DNA from: Sporosarcina pasteurii | GTDB taxonomy: Bacteria > Bacillota > Bacilli > Bacillales_A > Planococcaceae | NCBI RefSeq assembly: GCF_041295575.1 | Contig: NZ_CP160452.1 | Span: forward strand, 620,001 to 684,000 | DNA length: 64,000 nucleotides | Direction: 5' to 3' | Part shown: in pieces, positions 42,605 to 52,017 of the stretch | How positions within the stretch are numbered: position 1 is the first letter of the stretch | Layout: each line of letters opens with the position of its first letter | Translations under genes and position numbers: made by a program | Notes under the pieces: generated by a model | The model's database searches: none | The model's input: the letters and a program-made list of their open reading frames with translations, nothing else | Told to the model about the DNA's origin: nothing

Positions 42605-42998
42605 TCGAATCACCGTCCTTATTCGCTTTATTTCTTTCTTCATATTCTGCATATGTACGTGGCCAATTTTCTGGAGACGTATTGAAAGGTGCAGGTTGCA
42701 TTTTACCGCTTTCAACTTTCAAATCATTTTGAATTGGGGTCATGCATGCACGAACAGTGTCTGTTTCGTTTACTGTTACCCGACATTCAAAGCAATGCCC
42801 GATGTTACAATAAATTGCACGCGGCGCACCTGTTTCTTCATGCACACGTAATTGTCGAATCCCGTTTGCAAGAAGGGCAGAAGCAATCGTATCTCCTTCA
42901 AAGCCTTCAAATGTTTGGCCGTCAAAAGTAAAAGTGACAGTTTTTCTATTTTCTAACTTACCTAAAACTGGATGATTCATAATACGATTAGTCGTCAT
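42597..42998 (-). CDS. 2Fe-2S ferredoxin-type subunit (HcnA/OoxB-like)
   Basis: A 133-residue protein with a plant-type [2Fe-2S] loop: CNIGHCFEC then C at TVRAC. The preceding GDTIASALLANGIRQLR matches HcnA and the N-terminal part of sarcosine oxidase alpha. It would transfer electrons within the dehydrogenase complex. GGAGG lies 8 nt before the ATG. It overlaps the BFD gene upstream by 11 nt and the flavoprotein gene downstream by 8 nt, so the three are translationally coupled. Confidence 0.88.
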   Translation of the reverse strand: MTTNRIMNHPVLGKLENRKTVTFTFDGQTFEGFEGDTIASALLANGIRQLRVHEETGAPRAIYCNIGHCFECRVTVNETDTVRACMTPIQNDLKVESGKMQPAPFNTSPENWPRTYAEYEERNKANKDGDSNV

Positions 42999-43260
42999 TT
43001 AGATTACCTCCTAAAACAGATAATGTAACAGGACGGACGGGAGGTTGCACTTTTAACGGTATCGCATGTCCTGCTTTTTCTCCTGTAACATGTTCTAAGA
43101 CAGCATCGACTGCTGGTCGGCACGTGCGTCCACCGCAATAGCCCATTCCTGCTCTCGTACGTAATTTAACTTCACGAGCTGAGCAGTTATATGTGTTGGC
43201 GGTATTTTCGATGTCTTCTAATGAAACTTCCTCACATCTACAAATAATTGTTTTATCCAC
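42988..43260 (-). CDS. BFD-like [2Fe-2S] protein, stand-alone
   Basis: A 90-residue protein with a BFD-type cluster site: CRCEE at C8/C10 and CGGRTC at C42/C47. In many HcnB/OoxA proteins this is the C-terminal domain of the FAD subunit; here it is split off as the first gene of the operon. Its tail is proline/valine-rich (PLKVQPPVRPVTL). AAAGGAGG precedes the ATG. Divergent from the DadA-like oxidase gene. Confidence 0.85.
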   Translation of the reverse strand: MDKTIICRCEEVSLEDIENTANTYNCSAREVKLRTRAGMGYCGGRTCRPAVDAVLEHVTGEKAGHAIPLKVQPPVRPVTLSVLGGNLNDD

Positions 43261-43376
43261 GGGGCCAACTCCTCCTTTTACATAATTGCAAAATAAATTT
43301 GACAGGTTGTCTATTCCTATTTTAACATAGATATGTAGAATAGAATAAACTTTCTATAAAAATTGAAGGTTTTTTT

Positions 43377-43414
43377 AATACTATCTATATTTATAATACT
43401 ATCTGTACTATAAT
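43377..43414 (+). promoter_or_regulatory. promoter with direct repeats before the oxidase gene
   Basis: AATACTATCTATA (43377) and AATACTATCTGTA (43395) repeat at 18-bp spacing, just before a perfect TATAAT at 43409-43414. No good -35 is seen, so the repeats may bind an activator serving the divergent genes. Confidence 0.5.
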
Positions 43415-43454
43415 GTAGTATAAATGCTCTTTCTATGTCAAAGGAGGAAAAAAT

Positions 43455-44627
43455 ATGTCAACGAATCATGCAGAAGTTGCGATTATTGGCGGTGGGATTG
43501 TCGGATGTGCAATCGCTTACTATGTTGCCAAGTCTGGAATCGATTGCGTATTAATTGAGAAAAACGACATTGCGAGTGGGACATCTTCACGCTGCGATGG
43601 CAACGTAACAATTGTTGATAAAGATCCTGGATTCGATAGTCTTATGTCGTTGAAAAGTCAGGAATTAACTGTTGATTTACATGAAGAGCTTGACTTGCCG
43701 TTTGAGTATCGTCCACTAGGTAGCCTGCTCGTTTGTGATAATGACACTGAGATGGAAGCTGCAAAAGAGTGGGTAGATATCCAAAATAAGGCTGGATTAA
43801 AGTTTAACTTATTGGATCGTTCAGATCTTCGACAGGAATCTCCTTATTTTGCGGATGATATTCCAGGTGGATTGGAATGTGAAACCGATTCGCTCATTAA
43901 CCCATATTTATTTTGTTATTCCTTAATTGATAAAGCAAAGCAGTACGGACTTAAACTACATACACAAACGGAAGTTACGGGCATGAAGAAGAAGGACGAC
44001 TTTATCATTGAAACAACAAACGGTACGTTTACTGCGAAAAAAGTAGTGAATGCGGCGGGCGTCTGGGCTCCGTTCCTAGGAAAAATGCTAGAGTTGGATA
44101 TTCCTATTATTCCAAGAAAAGGACATATTCTTGTAGGTTCACGTCAAGAGCCTGTCATGATGCGAAATGTAATGGAGTTTGGTTACTTAATGAACAAATT
44201 TGGCCGTGAGAGAATTACGGATGAGCGTACAGAAAAACACGGTGTTGCACTCGTTTTGGAACCACTCGAGAGTCAAAACTTCTTAATTGGAAGTAGTAGA
44301 CAATTTGTTGGCTATGATGGAAGAATCGATATTAACGTTGTTGAAACGATGGCAAGAAGAGTGCTTAGATTCTATCCGCAGATGAACGATTTCAACATCA
44401 TCCGTACATACACAGGTTTCAGACCTTGGACGTCGGACCACTTACCAATTGTTTCAGAAGTTGAAGAAATTCCTGGGTATTATATTGCCGCAGGACATGA
44501 GGGTGACGGAATTAGTTTAGCAACAGTTACTGGAAAAATAATAGATGAGTTAATCCGCGGGGTAGATACAATTATCCCAACGGATCCTTTAAAGTTTGAG
44601 CGTTTTAAAGAAGTTGTTAAAAGTTAG
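43455..44627 (+). CDS. FAD-dependent amino/imino-acid oxidase (DadA/HcnC family)
   Basis: A 390-residue DAO-family flavoprotein. The FAD motif EVAIIGGGIVGCAIAYYVA is at residues 7-25. GTSSRCDGN (42-50) replaces the usual SxRS-like flavin contact, and the C-terminal GFRPWTSDHLPIV and AAGHEGDGISLA are family signatures. With the divergent HcnA-, HcnB- and BFD-like genes it would form a membrane-linked dehydrogenase for an imino- or D-amino acid such as D-hydroxyproline, D-proline or sarcosine. AAAGGAGG precedes the ATG. Substrate not determined. Confidence 0.88.
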   Translation: MSTNHAEVAIIGGGIVGCAIAYYVAKSGIDCVLIEKNDIASGTSSRCDGNVTIVDKDPGFDSLMSLKSQELTVDLHEELDLPFEYRPLGSLLVCDNDTEMEAAKEWVDIQNKAGLKFNLLDRSDLRQESPYFADDIPGGLECETDSLINPYLFCYSLIDKAKQYGLKLHTQTEVTGMKKKDDFIIETTNGTFTAKKVVNAAGVWAPFLGKMLELDIPIIPRKGHILVGSRQEPVMMRNVMEFGYLMNKFGRERITDERTEKHGVALVLEPLESQNFLIGSSRQFVGYDGRIDINVVETMARRVLRFYPQMNDFNIIRTYTGFRPWTSDHLPIVSEVEEIPGYYIAAGHEGDGISLATVTGKIIDELIRGVDTIIPTDPLKFERFKEVVKS

Positions 44628-44644
44628 TTGATGAGTATCAATAT

Positions 44645-44682
44645 GAAGTGCCTTATTCGATAACGGAGTAGGCACTTCGTTT
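44645..44682 (+). terminator. weak hairpin after the oxidase gene
   Basis: GAAGTGCC and GGCACTTC, then GTTTAT; the T-run is poor. Confidence 0.5.
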
Positions 44683-44731
44683 ATCTCTAAAAGGGGTTAG
44701 GGTATTAACTACAGTACATTGGGGGAAAAAT

Positions 44732-45814
44732 ATGTTTAGAATACTAAAAATTGGAAGCGCTTTTATTGGTATTATCGTAGGAGCGGGCTTTGCTTCAGGA
44801 CAAGAGATTTTGCAATATTTCACGAGTTTCGGACATTTAGGGACGTTAGCAGCGATTTTAAGTACTGCGTTATTTGCATATATGGGCATGACGCTCACAC
44901 GTTTAGGAAGTAGAATGCGAACGACAAATCATAAAGATGCAATTTATAAAATTAGTGGTAGATACCTTGGGGTGCTCGTTGATGCGATAATAGTTTTCAC
45001 ACTATTCGGAGTAGGAGTCGTAATGATTGCAGGAGCGGGGTCTATCGGAAATCAACAGTTTGGCCTACCTGCCTATTTTGGTAGTGCACTGCTTGTTGTC
45101 TTACTAATTTTCACAATGTTGATGAATGTTGAGAAAGTAGTTGGCGTGATTGGAAGTATTACACCTTTTCTCGTGTTAACAGTCATCGGGATTAGCGTCT
45201 ATTGTTTGTTAACAATGGATTTATCATTCAGTGAACTAAATCCAATCGCTTTAAAACATGAAACAACTTTACCGAACTGGTTTATTTCAGCACTAAACTA
45301 TGTATCCTTTAATATTGCAGTAGGTGCTGCGATGTCGCTTGTCATGGGGGGCGCTGAGAAAGATGAAAGAACAGCAGCTTTGGGTGGATTAATCGGCGGA
45401 CTTGGGCTTGGAATTTTGATCATTTTGAGTCACCTTGCGATCTTCTCAAAAGTCGATGTTGTTGCATCTTATCAAATGCCGATGTTAAAAATTGTGAACG
45501 ATATCTCACCAGGACTAGCAATCTTTATGTCGTTCATTTTATTCGGAATGATTTTTAATACGGGTGTAAGTATGTTCTATGCGTTCGTAGCAAGATTTTT
45601 TGATATGAATAAAAAAACATCGAATGTTGCAGTTTTTGTTGTATGTATCGTCGGGTTCGTATTAAGTTTTGTTGGATTCACAGAGTTAGTTGCTTTCTTC
45701 TACAACTTAATTGGCTATCTAGGCCTGTTCTTAATGGCTGCATTAATTTATGCACCAATTAAATTGTCGAAAGAGCGGGATTTGAAAACGACTCGGTTGC
45801 AAGAAGTTAAATAA
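44732..45814 (+). CDS. YkvI-like membrane transporter
   Basis: A 360-residue membrane protein with about ten segments. The start IGSAFIGIIVGAGFASGQEI (residues 8-27) has the glycine-rich first helix of APC-fold amino-acid transporters; the rest resembles B. subtilis YkvI. FNIAVGAAMSLVMGGAE near 195 is also typical. Its place behind the oxidase gene suggests uptake of the dehydrogenase substrate (inference). GGGGGAAAAAT precedes the ATG. Confidence 0.85.
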   Translation: MFRILKIGSAFIGIIVGAGFASGQEILQYFTSFGHLGTLAAILSTALFAYMGMTLTRLGSRMRTTNHKDAIYKISGRYLGVLVDAIIVFTLFGVGVVMIAGAGSIGNQQFGLPAYFGSALLVVLLIFTMLMNVEKVVGVIGSITPFLVLTVIGISVYCLLTMDLSFSELNPIALKHETTLPNWFISALNYVSFNIAVGAAMSLVMGGAEKDERTAALGGLIGGLGLGILIILSHLAIFSKVDVVASYQMPMLKIVNDISPGLAIFMSFILFGMIFNTGVSMFYAFVARFFDMNKKTSNVAVFVVCIVGFVLSFVGFTELVAFFYNLIGYLGLFLMAALIYAPIKLSKERDLKTTRLQEVK

Positions 45815-45822
45815 ATGAATGG

Positions 45823-45868
45823 AAGCTTTGCTATGGTAGGTTGATTTATTCCATAGCAAAGCTTTTTT
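45823..45868 (+). terminator. intrinsic terminator after the YkvI-like gene
   Basis: AAGCTTTGCTATGG and CCATAGCAAAGCTT, followed by four more T. Confidence 0.93.
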
Positions 45869-46037
45869 GGGAGAATGAATGATGATATGGAAAAGGGAAT
45901 ATGTTTGATTAACAATCTATTTAACAAATTCATGTTATTGTGAGCGAACATTGTGTTGATGAAATGAAAGTAGCCAGAATATCCATCCTATGCTACAGTT
46001 AATTCAAAAAGTGAGAAACATACAGGGGGAGACTTCT

Positions 46038-46916
46038 ATGAACATATTGGCAGTCGATATTGGCGGGACTTCTATTAAAATTTGTCTTGTAGATGAGAAA
46101 GGGCTTACATCAAATTTTCGGGAGATTGATTCGGAAGCGATGAAAGGCGGCCCGTATTTAGTTGAAAATCTGATGAAAGTAATCGAGGCGCATTATTCTG
46201 GTTTTGAGGCGATTGGGATTAGTACAGCGAGTCAGGTCGATAGTGATAAAGGGATAATCGTTTATGCGAACGAAAATTTTCCGGGTTACAAAGGGATGAA
46301 TTTGAAAGCGCTTTTTGAAGAACGTTTCAACGTGCGGGTAAAAGTAGAAAACGATGTGAATGCGGCAGCGCTTGGGGAAAAGTTCTTTGGTGCGGGGAAA
46401 GACTTCGAAGATTTTCTATGTTTAACCTATGGTACGGGAGTTGGTGGCGCAATCGTTATGAATTCGACCGTTTATAAAGGTCTGAATGGTATCGCTGCAG
46501 AAGTGGGCCATCTAGTTTTGCATCCTGGAGGGGTGAAGTGTAATTGCGGATGTTATGGTTGTTATGAAATGTACGGTTCTACAACAGCTTTAGTGAAACA
46601 GGCGATGAAGATTGATCCGAAATATACGAACGGCCGTAAAATTTTTGAGGGGCTAGATGAAGGCGACAAGCGATTAGAGACTGTACTAGAAAATTGGGTG
46701 CTTGAAATTGCAACGGGATTAGTTTCATTAACACATATTTTCAATCCACCTGCGATTATTATTGGCGGTGGTATTATGGAACAAGATGTGCTTATTAAAA
46801 TGGTGAGAGAGAAAGTGCTGGAACTTATTATTGATAGTTTTAAAGACGTACAAATTATGAGAGCTTCACTAGGCAATAAAGCGGGATTACTTGGGGCGGC
46901 AGCGCTTCACATGTAA
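46038..46916 (+). CDS. ROK family sugar kinase
   Basis: A 292-residue ROK protein without the N-terminal helix-turn-helix, so a kinase rather than a repressor. The ATP motif AVDIGGTSIK is at 5-14, the catalytic Asp in VENDVNAAALGE and the ROK signature around GHLVLHPGG. The zinc-binding CNCGCYGCYE follows. It would phosphorylate glucose, N-acetylmannosamine or another hexose. The ATG at 46038 follows GGGGAG; an ATG 48 nt upstream lacks a site. It opens a sugar cluster with YesL and an ABC importer. Confidence 0.9.
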   Translation: MNILAVDIGGTSIKICLVDEKGLTSNFREIDSEAMKGGPYLVENLMKVIEAHYSGFEAIGISTASQVDSDKGIIVYANENFPGYKGMNLKALFEERFNVRVKVENDVNAAALGEKFFGAGKDFEDFLCLTYGTGVGGAIVMNSTVYKGLNGIAAEVGHLVLHPGGVKCNCGCYGCYEMYGSTTALVKQAMKIDPKYTNGRKIFEGLDEGDKRLETVLENWVLEIATGLVSLTHIFNPPAIIIGGGIMEQDVLIKMVREKVLELIIDSFKDVQIMRASLGNKAGLLGAAALHM

Positions 46917-46943
46917 GTTGGTAAAGAGGAAAGGAGTTTTTGG

Positions 46944-47648
46944 ATGACCAATCAAAGCGGGTTGATGGGCGGTCTATTTACACTTTGTGTATGGTTTATG
47001 AGATTTTCAGCGGCCAATGTATTATGGTTGCTTTTTAGCTTCCCTATCGTATTTTTAGGATTAAATATGCTTGTACTTGGTAGGGTAGAGACAATGATGG
47101 TGTTCCTTGTACCGATGATTGCCCTACTTCCATTTGTATTTTTTCCCGCGACGACTGCAATGTTTGGGATGGCAAGGGATTGGGTCATTAAAGATCGTGA
47201 TGGCAGTTCGTTAATAAAAACTTATTGGCAATACTACAAAGAAAATTATAAAAGAAGTATCGTGAATGGTCTCGTAATGACCGCGATTTGGGTGGTTTGG
47301 GTCGTAGATGTTTATTATTTCTTTGAAAATAATTTTTACTTATTTATTTTCTTTTTAACGATGGGCATTGTGTTGTTTGTCTTGACGATTAATCTATTTT
47401 CCATCACAGTTCACTACGATATGACATTTCGAGAATCGATAAAAAATGCATGCTTGATTACTGTAGGTAGTCCGATTTTATTTGTAGCAATCGCGATAAG
47501 TAGTGGCATAATTATCTATATGAGTTTCAATGTTTTCTTATTTTTGCTGCCGTTCTTTACGGGTTCCCTTATTGCATTTTTATCGTTTGCTGCATTTTAT
47601 AGTCGGTATTTGAAGATTACACAGGCAGGCAGTGATTCTGGAAGTTGA
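46944..47648 (+). CDS. YesL family membrane protein (DUF624)
   Basis: A 234-residue protein with five or six membrane segments. The N-terminal LCVWFMRFSAANVLWLLFS and FPATTAMFGMARDWVI match DUF624/YesL proteins, which commonly accompany CUT1-type sugar ABC importers and are of unknown function. GGAAAGGAG lies before the ATG. It follows the ROK gene by 27 nt and precedes the sugar-binding protein gene, separated by a regulatory stretch. Confidence 0.88.
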   Translation: MTNQSGLMGGLFTLCVWFMRFSAANVLWLLFSFPIVFLGLNMLVLGRVETMMVFLVPMIALLPFVFFPATTAMFGMARDWVIKDRDGSSLIKTYWQYYKENYKRSIVNGLVMTAIWVVWVVDVYYFFENNFYLFIFFLTMGIVLFVLTINLFSITVHYDMTFRESIKNACLITVGSPILFVAIAISSGIIIYMSFNVFLFLLPFFTGSLIAFLSFAAFYSRYLKITQAGSDSGS

Positions 47649-47705
47649 GATGAATCTATAGTTGCAGAAAATAAAAAGTCGTGATACTCTATAGAGGAAT
47701 TACCA

Positions 47706-47719
47706 TGCAAGCGGTTTCA
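47706..47719 (+). promoter_or_regulatory. cre (CcpA) site upstream of the ABC importer
   Basis: TGCAAGCGGTTTCA fits the cre consensus TGNAANCGNWWNCA at every defined position. It lies about 100 bp before the binding-protein start. Confidence 0.7.
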
Positions 47720-47759
47720 TAGAGTGGTAGATACCTAAATTATTAGGATGCTAACTCTC

Positions 47760-47786
47760 TATACTGTCTTGTGCAACCGTTTGCAC
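47760..47786 (+). promoter_or_regulatory. -10 element and LacI-type operator 1
   Basis: TATACT at 47760-47765 is followed by the palindrome GTGCAACCGTTTGCAC at 47771-47786, which would cover the transcription start. The core differs by one base from the operator at 52018. The regulator encoded at 50977 is the probable ligand. Confidence 0.72.
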
Positions 47787-47809
47787 TAATAAGAAAGGGG
47801 AAGGTTAAT

Positions 47810-49117
47810 TTGAAAAACAGAAAATCATTTTTTCGTATTGTTTCGATAATGTTAGTTGCTGTGCTTGCATTAGTTGGTTGTTCATCTTCTAATGACAGTG
47901 GCAATGACAAAGAAAAATCATCGGAGGATCAAGTTACAGTCGATATCTTTCAATTCAAGGTAGAAATTAAAGATCAATTTGAAGACTTAGTCAAAGTGTA
48001 CGAGGATGAAAATCCAGGTGTGAAAATCAACGTTAAAACAGTTGGCGGCGGAAATGATTATGGTGGTACTTTGAAAGCAGCATTTGCTTCAGGCGATGAG
48101 CCGGCAATTTTTAACGTAGGCGGTCCTTCCGATGTTGAAGAATACAGAGCGTACTTAGCGGATTTAGCTGATACGGCCGCTGCGGAGGCTGCACTAGACG
48201 GAACATTAACAGCCGTTCAAGAGGACGCTAAAGTTTTAGGCTTACCTTTCAACCAAGAAGGGTATGGTTTAATTTATAACAAGAATGTATTTGAAGAAGC
48301 AGGCATTAACGTAGAGGACATCGTTACATTCGAAGATTTGCAAAATGTTGTAGAAACATTAGATAAACAGAAAGAAGAGCTAGGCCTAGATGCGGTATTT
48401 GCTTTGCCGGCAAAAGAACTTTGGGTATTAGGTGACCATATTTCAAATATGTTTATCGCACCGGAGTTTAACAATGATATTCAAGAAGCTTATCATGCAG
48501 AAACAATTGCTTTGGAAAAAGGCGACGAGCTGAAAAGATATTTAGACTTACAAAATAAATATTCAGTTCAACCAATTTTAAGTTTGGATTACTCACAACA
48601 AGTGGAGCAATTATTTTCTTTAGAAAAAGTTGCAATGATCCAACAAGGAAACTGGGTGTACAATTCAGTTTATGATATGGATCCGGATTTTGCGGAAAAT
48701 GGCATTGGAATTTTATCAGTACCAGTTGAAGGATTTGAAGGACATATTCCAGCGGGCGTTCCAATGTTTTGGGCAGTAAATGATAAAAAAGATGACAAAG
48801 TAGTTCAAGCAAGTAAGGATTTCTTAGATTGGTTGTATACATCTGAAACAGGGAAAAATGCTGTATTAGAAGACTTTAAGTTTATTCCAGCTTACAAAGA
48901 TTACGATGCGGAAAAAATTTCTGATCCACTTTCAAAGCAAATTTATGAGTTTGCTGAGGTTGGAAAAACAATCGAAGGATGGGTTTACCAAGCAACACCA
49001 ACTGGATGGAACCAAGAAACACTTGGGGTAAACATTCAAAAGTATTTAAGTGGCGATATGGAATGGGATGAAGTGATTTCCAAGTCAATCGAAAAGTGGG
49101 AAGCGGAAAGACAATAA
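47810..49117 (+). CDS. ABC sugar-binding lipoprotein
   Basis: A 435-residue family-1 extracellular solute-binding protein. The lipoprotein signal ends in LVGC with the lipidated cysteine at C24, followed by a Ser/Asn/Asp-rich linker. DIFQFKVEIKDQFEDL and GLPFNQEGYGLIYNK are typical of CUT1 receptors. I take the TTG at 47810 as start, since AAGGGGAAGG lies before it; the in-frame GTG at 47771 is part of the operator. A terminator separates it from the permeases. Sugar not known. Confidence 0.92.
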   Translation: MKNRKSFFRIVSIMLVAVLALVGCSSSNDSGNDKEKSSEDQVTVDIFQFKVEIKDQFEDLVKVYEDENPGVKINVKTVGGGNDYGGTLKAAFASGDEPAIFNVGGPSDVEEYRAYLADLADTAAAEAALDGTLTAVQEDAKVLGLPFNQEGYGLIYNKNVFEEAGINVEDIVTFEDLQNVVETLDKQKEELGLDAVFALPAKELWVLGDHISNMFIAPEFNNDIQEAYHAETIALEKGDELKRYLDLQNKYSVQPILSLDYSQQVEQLFSLEKVAMIQQGNWVYNSVYDMDPDFAENGIGILSVPVEGFEGHIPAGVPMFWAVNDKKDDKVVQASKDFLDWLYTSETGKNAVLEDFKFIPAYKDYDAEKISDPLSKQIYEFAEVGKTIEGWVYQATPTGWNQETLGVNIQKYLSGDMEWDEVISKSIEKWEAERQ

Positions 49118-49142
49118 GTATGAGCCCATGTTAAAGAAAAGT

Positions 49143-49156
49143 TGAAAGCGTTACCA
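49143..49156 (+). promoter_or_regulatory. cre (CcpA) site between binding protein and permease
   Basis: TGAAAGCGTTACCA fits TGNAANCGNWWNCA. It lies 55 nt before the internal terminator. Confidence 0.6.
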
Positions 49157-49210
49157 GCTCGTTGACATTATTTAATCTGAAAAATGACTGAGGGGTAGTG
49201 CTTAAACATT

Positions 49211-49252
49211 GCAGCGAACAAATACATATTCAATTTGTTCGCTGCTTTTTTT
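49211..49252 (+). terminator. intra-operon terminator
   Basis: GCAGCGAACAAAT and ATTTGTTCGCTGC, followed by seven T. Partial termination here would leave more binding protein than permease. Confidence 0.92.
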
Positions 49253-49277
49253 CAAAATTAATAGATGGAGGTGCTTC

Positions 49278-50138
49278 ATGCGTAATCGCGATATTTCATT
49301 TTGGTTATTTTTGGCCCCTGTTATTTTGAGTTTAAGCCTTGTAATTATGATTCCTTTTCTTTACGGATTTGTATATTCTTTTACAAATTGGAATGGAATC
49401 AACGCGACTGAGTTTCTGGGATTTAAAAATTACATAAACTTATTTAAAGACGCGGAATTTAGAGCATCCATTTGGTTCACAACGAAATTTGCAATTGTTT
49501 CCGTAATTTTGCTGAATTTCCTTGGTTTAGGATTAGCGTTACTTGTTACACAGAGAATGCGTACGAGTAACTTTATGAGAACAATCTTTTTCATGCCAAA
49601 CTTAATTGGCGGACTCATTTTAGGGTTTATTTGGCAGTTTATCTTTATTAGTGTTTTTGGTAGCATAGGAGAATTGTTGGGAATTGAAGCATTAACGGGT
49701 TGGTTATCAACAACTGCAACTGGATTTTGGGGACTTGTTATTTTAACGTCTTGGCAAATGGCAGGATATATCATGGTCATTTACATCGCTTATTTGGAAA
49801 ATATACCAAAGGACTTGCTCGAAGCTGCGGAAATAGATGGTGCATCTAGTTTCCAAAAGTTCAAGAATATTATCTTTCCATTAGTTGCGCCCGCATTTAC
49901 AGTGAGCATGTTTTTAACGCTCTCTAATTCATTTCAAATATATGATCAGAACTTGTCATTAACAAACGGCGGACCTTATAATTCAACGCAAATGGTCGCT
50001 ATGAGTATTGTTAAAACGGCATTCACTGAAAATAAAATGGCCTATGCACAATCGCAAGCTGTTATTTTCTTTATCATTGTAGCAGCAGTTGCCGTTACAA
50101 ATGTTTACTACAATAAAAAACGGGAGGTTGACATGTAA
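49278..50138 (+). CDS. ABC sugar permease, first subunit
   Basis: A 286-residue CUT1 permease of the MalF/UgpA type with six membrane segments. The EAA loop EAAEIDGASSFQKFKNIIFP near residue 196 contacts the ATPase. The ATG at 49278 follows GGAGGTG by 5 nt; an in-frame upstream start would run through the terminator. The stop overlaps the next ATG (TAATG). No ATPase gene is present, so a shared MsmX-type ATPase is expected. Confidence 0.92.
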   Translation: MRNRDISFWLFLAPVILSLSLVIMIPFLYGFVYSFTNWNGINATEFLGFKNYINLFKDAEFRASIWFTTKFAIVSVILLNFLGLGLALLVTQRMRTSNFMRTIFFMPNLIGGLILGFIWQFIFISVFGSIGELLGIEALTGWLSTTATGFWGLVILTSWQMAGYIMVIYIAYLENIPKDLLEAAEIDGASSFQKFKNIIFPLVAPAFTVSMFLTLSNSFQIYDQNLSLTNGGPYNSTQMVAMSIVKTAFTENKMAYAQSQAVIFFIIVAAVAVTNVYYNKKREVDM

Positions 50139-50956
50139 TGAAGAAACGTAAACGAAAGTCCTTTTTAATCGAGATTTTCGGGTTATTACTAGCTTTGTTA
50201 TGGCTCTCTCCGTTCTATTTAATGATTGTGAATGCATTTAAATCCAAACGAGATATTTTTACTGATGTACTTGGATTCCCAAGCGAGTTTGTGACAGAGA
50301 ATTTCGTCAAAGCTTATATAGATTTGGATTTCACAAAGTCCTTGTTTAACTCATTATTCATTACGATTTTGAGTGTTGGCATAATAATACTTTTCTCAGC
50401 CATGGCTGGATATGCGCTAGCCCGCAATAAAAGTAGGTTGAGCGGCATGCTGCTCTTAGTTTTCGTAGCTGCGATGTTAATTCCGTTCCAGTCAGTGATG
50501 ATTCCACTCGTATCGTTATTTGGAAAAGCAGATATGTTAAATAAAACAGGTTTGATTTTTATGTATTTAGGATTTGGTTGTAGTTTATCGATCTTTTTAT
50601 ATCACGGAGCGATGACTGGAATATCAAAGTCATTGGATGAAGCGGCAATAATTGACGGCGCCAATAAGTTTCAAGTGTTTTGGCATGTCGTATTTCCATT
50701 GTTAAAACCTATTTCAGTGACAGTTGGCATATTAAATGTCATTTGGATTTGGAATGACTATTTACTGCCATCATTAATCTTGCCTGATTCAAGTGCCACA
50801 ATTCCTTTGAAAATGTTTTTGTTCTTTGGCCAGTACACGAAGCAATGGCATTTAGCGCTAGCTGGATTAACAATCGCAATTATTCCTGTGATTGTTGGTT
50901 ATTTCTTTGCCCAAAAGCAAATTATTGAAGGTGTTTCTGAAGGCGCTGTCAAATAG
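50138..50956 (+). CDS. ABC sugar permease, second subunit
   Basis: A 272-residue CUT1 permease of the MalG/UgpE type, with six segments. The EAA loop DEAAIIDGANKFQVFWHVVFP is near residue 167, and the final residues SEGAVK are typical of MalG-like subunits. It is translationally coupled to the first permease. GGGAGG lies 14 nt before the ATG. Confidence 0.92.
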   Translation: MKKRKRKSFLIEIFGLLLALLWLSPFYLMIVNAFKSKRDIFTDVLGFPSEFVTENFVKAYIDLDFTKSLFNSLFITILSVGIIILFSAMAGYALARNKSRLSGMLLLVFVAAMLIPFQSVMIPLVSLFGKADMLNKTGLIFMYLGFGCSLSIFLYHGAMTGISKSLDEAAIIDGANKFQVFWHVVFPLLKPISVTVGILNVIWIWNDYLLPSLILPDSSATIPLKMFLFFGQYTKQWHLALAGLTIAIIPVIVGYFFAQKQIIEGVSEGAVK

Positions 50957-50976
50957 TAGTAGATGAGGTGAAGAAA

Positions 50977-51996
50977 ATGTCAGTAACGATTCGGGATGTT
51001 GCGAAAGCCGCAAATGTAGCACCTTCTACTGTATCACGTGTGATTTCTGACAGCCCGCATATTAGCGATAAAACAAAAAGAAAAGTACAAAAAGTAATGG
51101 AAGAACTAGGTTATCATTTAAATTATAATGCTCGAAATTTAGCACAGCAATCTACCAAAACAATTGGTATCGTCGTGAAGCATTCTACTCAAGCGTCAAT
51201 GTATAATACGTTCTTTCCAGAAGTTATTGCAGGAATTAGTGCATTATGCAGTAAGTTCGACTTCAGCATTAGCTTAACGACAGGAGAATCTGAGGAAGAG
51301 ATTTATAACGATACAGTGAAAATGGTACGAGGAAAAAAAGTAGATGGCATGATTGTGCTTTATTCAAAGGAAGACGACAAAGTTGTTCCTTACTTAGTTG
51401 AGTCTAACATTCCATTTGTCGTCATTGGAAAGCCGGTTCATTCGCAAGGTCAAATTACGTATGTCGATAATGACAACGTACAGGCAGCTAAAGAGGCGAC
51501 GACTTATTTATTTGATTTAGGGCATAAGGACATTGCTTTTATTGGTGAGGATAATCAGTTTGAAGTAGATGAAGCAAGGTTAAATGGCTACTTATCGGCT
51601 TTAAATGAAAAAAACATCCCCATCAAAGAAGAATATATTAAAAATCTTAAATTCGATGCAGAGGAAGGAAGAAAGATTGCAGGAGAGTTGCTCGATTTAG
51701 TCGAACCGCCGACTGCACTAGTTGTTGCGAATGACTTAAATGCACTCGTTATGTTAACGGCATTAAGTGAGAAAAATATTAGAGTTCCTTATGATATGAG
51801 TATCATTTGCTTTAATAATTCAGTGCTTACACAAGTATCTAATCCGCCATTAACGACAATGGACACACATATTTTTCAGTTAGGTCATGAGTCGGCAAGT
51901 TGTTTAATTGAATTAATTAACGAACCGTCTACATTCAATAAAAGTATCATTGTTCCAACATTAATGATTGAAAGACAATCCTGTAAGCAAATGTAA
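50977..51996 (+). CDS. LacI family transcriptional regulator
   Basis: A 339-residue regulator with an N-terminal LacI helix-turn-helix (TIRDVAKAANVAPSTVSRVI, residues 4-23), the hinge NARNLAQQSTKTIGIVV and a periplasmic-binding-like sugar domain. The ATG at 50977 follows GAGGTGAAG. It lies inside the sugar cluster. The near-identical palindromes at 47771 and 52018 are its probable operators, so it would repress importer and catabolic genes until the sugar is bound. Confidence 0.93.
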   Translation: MSVTIRDVAKAANVAPSTVSRVISDSPHISDKTKRKVQKVMEELGYHLNYNARNLAQQSTKTIGIVVKHSTQASMYNTFFPEVIAGISALCSKFDFSISLTTGESEEEIYNDTVKMVRGKKVDGMIVLYSKEDDKVVPYLVESNIPFVVIGKPVHSQGQITYVDNDNVQAAKEATTYLFDLGHKDIAFIGEDNQFEVDEARLNGYLSALNEKNIPIKEEYIKNLKFDAEEGRKIAGELLDLVEPPTALVVANDLNALVMLTALSEKNIRVPYDMSIICFNNSVLTQVSNPPLTTMDTHIFQLGHESASCLIELINEPSTFNKSIIVPTLMIERQSCKQM

Positions 51997-52017
51997 TGGA
52001 TTGTTTTGAAACAAAAT

